Source of the DNA: Holophagales bacterium UBA5066
GTDB taxonomy: Bacteria; Acidobacteriota; Thermoanaerobaculia; UBA5066
Direction: 5' to 3'
Assembly: GCA_002414905.1 (NCBI GenBank)
Contig: DIAY01000066.1
Span: 867-7,946, forward strand
DNA length: 7,080 nt
The position numbers were made by a program, and so were the translations under genes. Shown here piece by piece: positions 1-4,881 of the stretch (position 1 is the first letter of the stretch; each line of letters begins with the position of its first letter). The notes beneath the pieces were generated by a model. That model made no database searches. It was not told the DNA's origin and saw nothing but the letters and a program-made list of their open reading frames with translations.

Positions 1-425
1 GCCTCGGGATCACCGTCGGGATCATCACGAGGAACCGCGCCGACGACCTCGCGGTGTGCCTCGAGTCGCTCACCCGGCAGGCGCGGCCGCCCGACGAGGT
101 CCTCGTCGTCGACAACGGCTCGACGGACGGGACGGCCGGGTTGCTCGAAGCGTACGCGGGGCGGCTTCCGCTCGCGGTCCACTTCCTCGCGCAGGCCGGG
201 ATACCCTCCGCGCGCAACGAGGTCCTCGCCCACGCGCGGCACGAGGTGATCGCCTTCACCGACGATGACTGCGTCCTGGAGCCCGGCTGGCTCCAGGCGG
301 TGGAGCGCGGCTTCCTGCGCGCCGACAACATCGGAATGGTCGGGGGCTGGGTTTGTCACGAGCACGCCCCGCGCGCCGGAGCCCTCGACACCTACTATGC
401 GACCTTCCACCACAACACGACCTAG
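1..425 (+). CDS. GT2 glycosyltransferase, N-terminal half (5'-partial, ended by in-frame TAG)
   Basis: This is the nucleotide-sugar-binding half of a family-2 (GT-A fold) glycosyltransferase. The reading frame is open from position 3, upstream of the first candidate start (GTG at 54), and already encodes the typical first beta strand ITVGIITRNRADDL, so the true start lies just outside the window. Visible motifs are VVDNGSTDG (from about 105), which lines the UDP-sugar site in this family, a conserved SARNEVL segment, and the metal-binding DXD equivalent in TDDDC (Asp codons at 261-269). The frame stops at TAG 423-425, before the acceptor-side motifs that a GT2 needs. Those motifs continue in the same frame from 426 onward, so this is half of one gene rather than a complete short protein. 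It probably transfers sugar onto a lipid-linked acceptor at the cytoplasmic membrane face; donor and acceptor cannot be told. Family is certain; whether the half works alone is doubtful. Confidence 0.85.
   Translation, partial: LGITVGIITRNRADDLAVCLESLTRQARPPDEVLVVDNGSTDGTAGLLEAYAGRLPLAVHFLAQAGIPSARNEVLAHARHEVIAFTDDDCVLEPGWLQAVERGFLRADNIGMVGGWVCHEHAPRAGALDTYYATFHHNTT
423..425 (+). other. In-frame amber codon splitting the GT2 gene
   Basis: TAG at 423-425 is the only in-frame stop in an otherwise continuous frame from 3 to 1205. The residues before it (HHNTT) and after it (ERKMIIELPG) join in the same register without any frameshift. All six genuine stops visible in the window are TGA, so this TAG is exceptional here. 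Single changes from TGG, CAG, GAG, AAG or TAC would produce it. It lies inside the palindrome CCTAGG. Explanations are a nonsense mutation, a base-call error, readthrough, or a split gene with reinitiation at ATG 435. Confidence 0.85.
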
Positions 426-434
426 GAACGGAAG
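424..434 (+). promoter_or_regulatory. Possible reinitiation ribosome binding site
   Basis: AGGA at 424-427 overlaps the last two bases of the TAG stop and lies 7 nt before ATG 435. A second purine patch, GGAAG, abuts the ATG. A ribosome terminating at the TAG could therefore restart at 435. The match to a Shine-Dalgarno sequence is seen directly; its use is inference, and the same bases read through as Glu-Arg-Lys codons if the gene is intact in its relatives. Confidence 0.3.
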
Positions 435-1205
435 ATGATCATCGAGCTGCCGGGCACGACCTCGGACTATCGCAGCGGCCGCGTGCGCCACTACCGGATG
501 GCCTTCTTCCACTTCTCCAACAACAACCTCGCCCTCCGCGCCGCCTGCGCTCGCGACCTCAGCGGCTACGACCTCGCGGCGACCCGCTCGGAGGACGTGG
601 AGATCTGCTGGCGCCTCGCGAGAGACCCCGACTGGGTCGCGCTCCGCGAGCACGGTGCGGTCCTGCGTCACAAGGCGCGCAGGACGTTCCGCGGTTTCGT
701 GAAGCAGCTCTGGGGATGGGGGACGCACCTCGGTTATCCGTACGCGCGGACGGGGATGAAGGGGCTCCACGTCTATCGCGTCCGTTCCGAGGACCGCCAG
801 ATCGGCTTCGCCTACGAAGCCCCGCGGTTCCCCTTCCTCGTCTGCGTCTACGTCACCGACTTCCACCTCTTTCACGCCTGGCTGCTCGTCCTCGTCGCCG
901 CGGCGGCTGCCGGGTCGGGGCTCGGCGTCCTCGGCGCCTCCGCCGCCGCCCTCCACTATCTCTGGGGTGCGCTCACGGACGAGCGGGCCGCCGGCTTCGG
1001 CGTGCGGGAGACCGCCGCCCTCGCTTTCCACCACTGGGTCGCCAACGTCACGTTCGTCACGTCGGGCTTCCTGAGCGGCCTGAGGCACGGGCTGCTCCTC
1101 GTTCCGGCCTCGATCTTCCGGCCCTCGACCCCCTCGGAGGCGGCCGAGCGGGCGCTGAGGCTCGCGCGCGGCGCCTCCCCCCGGAAGGGAGAGGGGGCGG
1201 CGTGA
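435..1205 (+). CDS. GT2 glycosyltransferase, C-terminal half with membrane-anchoring tail
   Basis: This 256-residue stretch starting at ATG 435 is the acceptor side of the same GT2 enzyme, in the same frame as the upstream half. It carries the FSNNNLALR segment and GYD, then SEDVEICWRL (the Glu-Asp pair at 591-596 is the usual position of the GT2 catalytic base). A basic 'HKARRTFRGFVKQLWGWG' stretch follows, as is typical after the catalytic domain. From about 840 to 1110 the protein is hydrophobic, with one or two likely membrane segments (around WLLVLVAAAAAG and the following Ala-rich stretch) and a further one near the C-terminus, so it should be membrane anchored. It lacks the nucleotide-binding fold and DXD, so alone it should be inactive. 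Read through the TAG, the whole protein would be about 400 residues, a normal length for this type. Its TGA stop overlaps the next start by 4 nt. It is a true separate CDS only if reinitiation occurs; otherwise it is the 3' part of a pseudogene. Confidence 0.75.
   Translation: MIIELPGTTSDYRSGRVRHYRMAFFHFSNNNLALRAACARDLSGYDLAATRSEDVEICWRLARDPDWVALREHGAVLRHKARRTFRGFVKQLWGWGTHLGYPYARTGMKGLHVYRVRSEDRQIGFAYEAPRFPFLVCVYVTDFHLFHAWLLVLVAAAAAGSGLGVLGASAAALHYLWGALTDERAAGFGVRETAALAFHHWVANVTFVTSGFLSGLRHGLLLVPASIFRPSTPSEAAERALRLARGASPRKGEGAA
1183..1197 (+). promoter_or_regulatory. Purine-rich ribosome binding site for the HprK-like gene
   Basis: GGAAGGGAGAGGGGG sits 4 nt before the GTG at 1202 and includes AAGGGAGA about 9 nt upstream. 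It supports the choice of GTG 1202 as start, within the end of the GT2 gene. Confidence 0.5.
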
Positions 1206-2278
1206 GCGCTGCGGCGCCGGTGACGACGGCGACGGCAATCGAGCTCTCCTTCTACGGTGCGACCGTGACGGTCGAGAGCGCCGACGAGGAGCTCCAGAGG
1301 CGCGTCGCCGACGACTTCACCTTCTTCGCCGTGGAGTCGCCGACTCGCAGGGACGAGCACCTGTCGATCCGCGCGGCCCGCCTGCGCCCCGACTACGACG
1401 CGCTGCCGCCCCTCACCGCAACCGTCTATACGCCCCGGAACGTCTGCTATTCCGACGGGAGCGTCACGTACATCGACTACTTCGGCAGGGCGCTCGCCCT
1501 CTGGGACCGCGAACGCCGCACGCTCGACGTCTCGTGCGACGACCTCGACCTCCTCCACGAGATCGTCTACCTGACGATCCTCTCCCGCGTCTCCGAAACG
1601 CTCGAGCGCGGCGGGCTCCATCGCGTCCACGCCTTCGGCCTCGAGGCCGGGGGCGAGTCGGCTCTCTTCCTGATGCCGTCCGGAGGCGGGAAGACGACGC
1701 TCACGCTCGGCTTCCTCATGCTCGGTCCGCCGTACCGCCTCGTCTCGGAAGACAGCCCGTTCGTCGACCGGAAGGGGCGCGTCCACCCGTTCCCGCTCCG
1801 GATCGGCGTCCTGGGCACCGAGCCGCCCCCGTTCCCCGAGGAGCACGTCACCTTCATCCGGAGGATGGAGTTCGAGCCGAAGCACCTCGTCGCCCTCGCG
1901 GCCTTCGGCGACTGCCTCGCCCGCGGGGCCTCGACGCCGCGCTTCCTCTTCGTCGGGAGGCGCAGGCTCGGGCGCGGCTGCACGATCCGCCCGGCCGGTT
2001 GGCGGGCGGGGTGGAAGGCGCTGCTGGAAGGGATGGTCGTCGGCGTCGGCCTCTACCAGGGGGTCGAGTTCCTCCTCCGGACGTCGCTTCTCGACCTCTT
2101 CCGCCTCTCGGGGCTCGTGCTTTCCCGCGCCCGCGCTGCCCGCGCGCTCCTTGCCCGCTGCGAGGTTCACGTCGTGGAGCTCGGGAGGGACGGCGCGGTC
2201 AACGTCGAGACCGTCCGGGCGTTCCTCGCCGCGCGGGGCTTCGGGGCGGCGCGGCCGGGGGAGGACTCGGAGGAGTGA
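1202..2278 (+). CDS. HPr kinase-like P-loop protein (HprK-related)
   Basis: This 358-residue protein resembles the HprK C-terminal kinase / PEP-carboxykinase-like fold. The first 130 or so residues (IELSFYGATVTVES onward) look beta-rich and may be a sensor or substrate domain, unlike the N-domain of classical HprK. The middle has the P-loop MPSGGGKTTLTL (Lys164, Thr165), followed by LVSEDSPFV with Glu183-Asp184 at the acidic Mg/catalytic position, then RKGRVHPFPLRIG, a pattern typical of HprK-related proteins. The C-terminal third is helical with no clear motif. Classical HprK phosphorylates HPr Ser46; the HprK-related group is mostly uncharacterised and often sits in exopolysaccharide or peptide-modification loci, so the substrate here is unknown. 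The GTG start is chosen from the purine-rich RBS, the 4-nt overlap with the GT2 stop, and the absence of conserved sequence upstream in this frame. It is flanked and translationally coupled on both sides by glycosyltransferases. No HPr or PqqD-like partner is visible. Confidence 0.82.
   Translation: MSAAAPVTTATAIELSFYGATVTVESADEELQRRVADDFTFFAVESPTRRDEHLSIRAARLRPDYDALPPLTATVYTPRNVCYSDGSVTYIDYFGRALALWDRERRTLDVSCDDLDLLHEIVYLTILSRVSETLERGGLHRVHAFGLEAGGESALFLMPSGGGKTTLTLGFLMLGPPYRLVSEDSPFVDRKGRVHPFPLRIGVLGTEPPPFPEEHVTFIRRMEFEPKHLVALAAFGDCLARGASTPRFLFVGRRRLGRGCTIRPAGWRAGWKALLEGMVVGVGLYQGVEFLLRTSLLDLFRLSGLVLSRARAARALLARCEVHVVELGRDGAVNVETVRAFLAARGFGAARPGEDSEE
2257..2265 (+). promoter_or_regulatory. 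Ribosome binding site for the GT-C gene
   Basis: GGGGGAGGA ends 9 nt before GTG 2275, good Shine-Dalgarno spacing inside the end of the HprK-like gene. A second GGAGGA (2269-2274) directly abuts the GTG and is too close to act for that start. This supports GTG 2275 as the start. Confidence 0.5.
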
Positions 2279-3855
2279 TACCCGGAACAGCCGTTGCGGA
2301 CGCGGAAGGACGAGGGACGGGCCGGGCCGTCGCCGCGCTGCTCGGCCTCGCGGCGCTGCTCCGCCTTGCCTCGCTCGGGGTCACCGAGGTCGAATGGTGG
2401 GACTCGACGATCTATCTGACCGAAGGCCGGCGAATCGCGTCGGGGATCCCGTGGGCACCCCTCTACGAGAGGCATCGCGCTCCGCTCCTCCCGTGGCTCG
2501 GCGCGCTCTCGTACGGCGCCGGTCTCGACGCCGCCGGGCTGTACCTGGCGAACGTCCTTTTCTCGGTCGGCACGGTCTGGCTCATGTTCAAGGCCGGGGA
2601 GCTCCTCTTCGGGCGGCGCGCCGGCCTCGTCTGCGCCTTCCTGATGGCGGTCTCGTGGGAGTCGCTCTTCTTCACGCAGCGGGTGCTCACCGAGACGCCG
2701 GCTCTCTTCTTCTGGACGCTGTCGATCGTCTTCTACGCGAAATCCGTCCTGCGCGGCCGGACGGTCTGGCTGCCTCTCCTCGGCCCGTCCGTCGCGTTCG
2801 CCTTCCTCGCCCATTTCCGGGCCGCCGCGATCGTCCTCGCTCTCGGACTCCATTTCGTCGCCGCTCGGATGTGGCGGCGGCTCCGGCGCAGGGAGCTCCT
2901 CGTGTCGGTCGCCCTCGGGCTCCTGGGCCTCGCGTCGTACGTCGTCTTCTCCGCGCGGCGGTGGGGGGCGCCGTTCGAGCTCCTCCGGTCGTACCAGGTG
3001 CAGCGACTCGGCTCGATCGGGACGGCCCAGCTCGGCGTCTTCGCGCGATACCTCGAATACCTTCCGTCGTACCTCGGGAGCTTCCTCTTCCTTCTTCTTC
3101 TCGGCGCCCTCGCATTCGCTCTCGGCGGCACGGTCCTCTCCCTGGCCAGGCGTCGCGATCCGCAGGCCGCACCGGAGCGGCTCCATCGCGGCGTCCTCCT
3201 CGCGGGGCTCGTCCTCGTGCCGCTCGCCGTGCCCAGCCTCTTCGAGAAGTTCCACCACCGCCTCGGGGTCTTCTGCCTTCCCGGGCTCTTCCTCGTCCTC
3301 GGCGCGGCGACAATTCGGATCGAAGCCTGGATACGGATCCGCAGCGTCACGCTCTCCCGCGCGTTCATGGCCGCCACCCTCGCCGTCGCCGCCGCCCAGC
3401 AGCTCGGGACGGCGGACGAGTGGCTCCACGCGGAGGGGAAGTCGTACCTCTCGGTCAGGGAGGCCGGGCTCTGGGTCCGCGAGCACACGGTCCCGGGAGC
3501 CGTGATCGTGACGACCTCCTGGCCCCAGGTGAACTTCTACGCCGAGCGCCCGACCGCCGACGTCCCCGGTACCGCCGAGGCGTTCGAGGCGCTGGTCCTC
3601 GAGAGGCACGCTCCCTTCCTCGTCCTCTCGGACTACGAGCGGGTACCGGCCTGGGTGGGGCCCTACCTCGAGGTGAGTCCTGCCCGCGTGCGCCTCGTCT
3701 TCGGCGCCGGAGACATCAGGGGGCTCCGAACTCGCGTGTACGACCTCTCACGGCTCACCCACGAGCCGGGCGGGCGCGAGCTCGGGGCTCTCGGCGCGCC
3801 CGTCCGGGACGGGCGTGGAGCCCGCCCCCGCGGCGATGCCGTGGACCCTTCGTGA
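2275..3855 (+). CDS. GT-C glycosyltransferase, GT39/ArnT-PMT-like integral membrane protein
   Basis: A 526-residue polytopic membrane protein of the PMT/ArnT type, which transfers a sugar from a polyprenyl-phosphate donor on the periplasmic side. After a first membrane helix (about 18-35) comes the loop EVEWWDSTIYLTEGRRI, with Glu40 and Asp43 as candidates for the GT-C catalytic acid, then YERHRAPLLPWL (64-75). The second family motif is RVLTETPALFF (Arg136, Glu140). Roughly nine to eleven hydrophobic segments follow up to about residue 385. The periplasmic C-terminal region contains the usual GLWVREHTVPGAVI, FYAERPTADVP and LVLSDYERVPAW-type segments and ends its conserved core at RVYDL (3747). 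The last 36 residues are Gly/Arg/Pro-rich, look non-conserved, and lie wholly antisense to the convergent GT2 gene. The GTG start overlaps the HprK-like stop as GTGA. Sugar and acceptor are unknown; a glycan, lipid or protein acceptor are all possible. Confidence 0.85.
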   Translation: MIPGTAVADAEGRGTGRAVAALLGLAALLRLASLGVTEVEWWDSTIYLTEGRRIASGIPWAPLYERHRAPLLPWLGALSYGAGLDAAGLYLANVLFSVGTVWLMFKAGELLFGRRAGLVCAFLMAVSWESLFFTQRVLTETPALFFWTLSIVFYAKSVLRGRTVWLPLLGPSVAFAFLAHFRAAAIVLALGLHFVAARMWRRLRRRELLVSVALGLLGLASYVVFSARRWGAPFELLRSYQVQRLGSIGTAQLGVFARYLEYLPSYLGSFLFLLLLGALAFALGGTVLSLARRRDPQAAPERLHRGVLLAGLVLVPLAVPSLFEKFHHRLGVFCLPGLFLVLGAATIRIEAWIRIRSVTLSRAFMAATLAVAAAQQLGTADEWLHAEGKSYLSVREAGLWVREHTVPGAVIVTTSWPQVNFYAERPTADVPGTAEAFEALVLERHAPFLVLSDYERVPAWVGPYLEVSPARVRLVFGAGDIRGLRTRVYDLSRLTHEPGGRELGALGAPVRDGRGARPRGDAVDPS

Positions 3856-4881
3856 CGAGGACGGTCGGCCCCCGGCGAGCGCGTACCGCACGAGCCCGGC
3901 TCCGAACCCCAGCGCGCCGCAGAGGTAGTGCAGCCAGTGCAGGGGAATCGCGGCGACGAGGAAGGCCGGCCCCCGGAGCCTGACGAGGCGCCGGTAGAAC
4001 GGAAGGTTCGCCGCAAGAAGCGCGAGGAGGCTCCCGGCGGCGATAAGGAGGCCGGGATAGGGCGACACGGGGAGGACGGCGAGCCCTGCAACGAGCGCCA
4101 GCGCCGCCACCGTGCTGAGCCGGTGGCCGGGCCTCAGGTTGAGGTCGCGAGGGAGCCGGCGTTCACGCAGGATCAGCTCCGTCCACGGCAGAGCGCGGTC
4201 GCGAACGTCCGTCACGGCCATCCCCGCGAGACTCCAGCGCTTGAGGTGCTTCACCTGGAGGGACCGGTCCAGGCGGATGCGACGGCCGGAACGGACGAGC
4301 CGCGAGCCGAGCTCGATGTCCTCCACCGAGGGGCGCCGGTAGCGCTCGTCGAAGCCACCGCTCTCCCGGAACACCGAGCTCCTCACGGCGCCGCAGCCCG
4401 ACCAGAACGAAGAGGCCTCCGGCCGGCTCGTCTGGTGGACGTGGTGATGGAGCAGGTTCCGGAAGACCGACACGACGCCGGGGCCCGCGGGGGCGTCGTC
4501 GTAGGAACCGAAAACGCCGTCGAGGCGGGCGTCCTCGTCAAAAGCCCGGGCGACCCGGTCCACGAGGTCCGCCGGCACGACGACGTCGGCGTCGAGGAAG
4601 AGGACCACGACGCCGGCCGCTTCCCGGGCACCCCGGTTCCGCGCGATCGCGGGCCCCTCTCCCCCCGCGGTGGCGAAGACCCTGGCCCCCGCCCCGGAGG
4701 CGAGGGTCGTACAGCCCGGTGCGTCGCCGTCGACGACGACGAGGACCTCGCCCGGCCCCGGCCGGCAGGCGAAGACAGAGGCGAGACAGGCACGGAGGCC
4801 TTCGTCGGCACGGTGAGCGGGGATGACGACGCTGACGGCGGTGGCGTCCACGCGCGGATCGCTGCGAACACCCTGCGTCAC
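3748..4881 (-). CDS. GT2 family membrane-anchored glycosyltransferase
   Basis: A 377-residue GT2 enzyme. The GT-A domain begins at VSVVIPAHRADEG (17-28). A donor-site Asp is in VVVDGDAPG (51-53), followed by GPAIARNRGA (76-85), the metal-binding DXD as LDADV (Asp97, Asp99), the acceptor loop FWSGCGAVRSSVF (159-171), GGFDERY, and the catalytic-base pair in SVEDIELG (Glu187-Asp188). All key GT2 residues are present, unlike the interrupted plus-strand GT2. Residues about 256-331 form two or three membrane segments ending in HWLHYLCGALGFGAG, a common tail in GT2s that anchor to the inner membrane. The final 40 or so residues are Gly/Ser/Ala/Pro-rich without recognisable conservation and overlap the convergent GT-C gene. 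The GTG start is chosen because it overlaps the upstream TGA by 4 nt; there is no convincing Shine-Dalgarno sequence, so translation probably depends on coupling to the oxidoreductase gene. GTG at codon 11 is a weaker alternative start. Confidence 0.88.
   Translation of the reverse strand: MTQGVRSDPRVDATAVSVVIPAHRADEGLRACLASVFACRPGPGEVLVVVDGDAPGCTTLASGAGARVFATAGGEGPAIARNRGAREAAGVVVLFLDADVVVPADLVDRVARAFDEDARLDGVFGSYDDAPAGPGVVSVFRNLLHHHVHQTSRPEASSFWSGCGAVRSSVFRESGGFDERYRRPSVEDIELGSRLVRSGRRIRLDRSLQVKHLKRWSLAGMAVTDVRDRALPWTELILRERRLPRDLNLRPGHRLSTVAALALVAGLAVLPVSPYPGLLIAAGSLLALLAANLPFYRRLVRLRGPAFLVAAIPLHWLHYLCGALGFGAGLVRYALAGGRPSSSRRVHGIAAGAGSTPVPDGRAESPELAPARLVGEP
3751..3768. repeat. Inverted repeat (6-bp stem, 6-nt loop)
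   Basis: CGGCTC at 3751-3756 pairs perfectly with GAGCCG at 3763-3768 around ACCCAC. It begins one base after the minus-strand GT2 stop codon, inside the convergent overlap. It has no T-tract on either side, so a terminator role is only a possibility. Confidence 0.35.
3797..3815. repeat. Near-perfect palindrome, possible bidirectional hairpin
   Basis: CGCCCGTCC at 3797-3805 is the exact reverse complement of GGACGGGCG at 3807-3815 with a single central base, giving a 9-bp GC-rich inverted repeat (fewer pairs once a loop opens). It lies in the overlap of the convergent genes, where both transcripts must end or pass through. No poly-T follows on either strand, so it is not a standard intrinsic terminator; in DNA this GC-rich such a palindrome can also arise by chance. 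Confidence 0.35.

Larger units (their letters stand above)
3748..3855. other. Convergent tail-to-tail gene overlap, codons in exact antisense register
   Basis: The GT-C gene (plus) and the GT2 gene (minus) share 108 bp. The minus-strand stop occupies 3750-3748 and is a plus-strand TCA (Ser) codon; the plus-strand TGA at 3853-3855 is a minus-strand TCA (Ser) codon. Every codon therefore lies directly opposite a codon of the other gene. The recognisable GT-C core ends at 3747, immediately before the overlap, and the GT2 membrane region ends before 3855, so both tails consist of overlapped low-complexity sequence. Confidence 0.85.

Noticed and set aside
353..1201. Extension of the HprK-like frame upstream to 353 giving a 641-residue protein
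   Set aside because: The upstream part is Arg/Pro-rich out-of-frame translation of the GT2 gene; the HprK-like protein has a good RBS and start at 1202.
956..2170. Long minus-strand open frame (about 404 codons) opposite the HprK-like gene
   Set aside because: It is rich in Arg, Glu and Ala with no motif, as expected of antisense frames in GC-rich coding DNA; the plus strand carries clear HprK-like motifs here.
1534..2274. Extension of the GT-C frame upstream to 1534
   Set aside because: This part is an Arg/Pro-rich shadow of the HprK-like gene; GTG 2275 has a well-spaced RBS and begins just before the first membrane helix.
2167..3609. Long minus-strand open frame (about 480 codons) opposite the GT-C gene
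   Set aside because: Low-complexity Glu/Arg/Pro-rich translation with no domain; the plus strand encodes a recognisable polytopic glycosyltransferase.
3797..3815. Calling the palindrome an intrinsic terminator
   Set aside because: No T-tract follows on either strand and it lies inside two coding regions, so it is recorded only as an inverted repeat.
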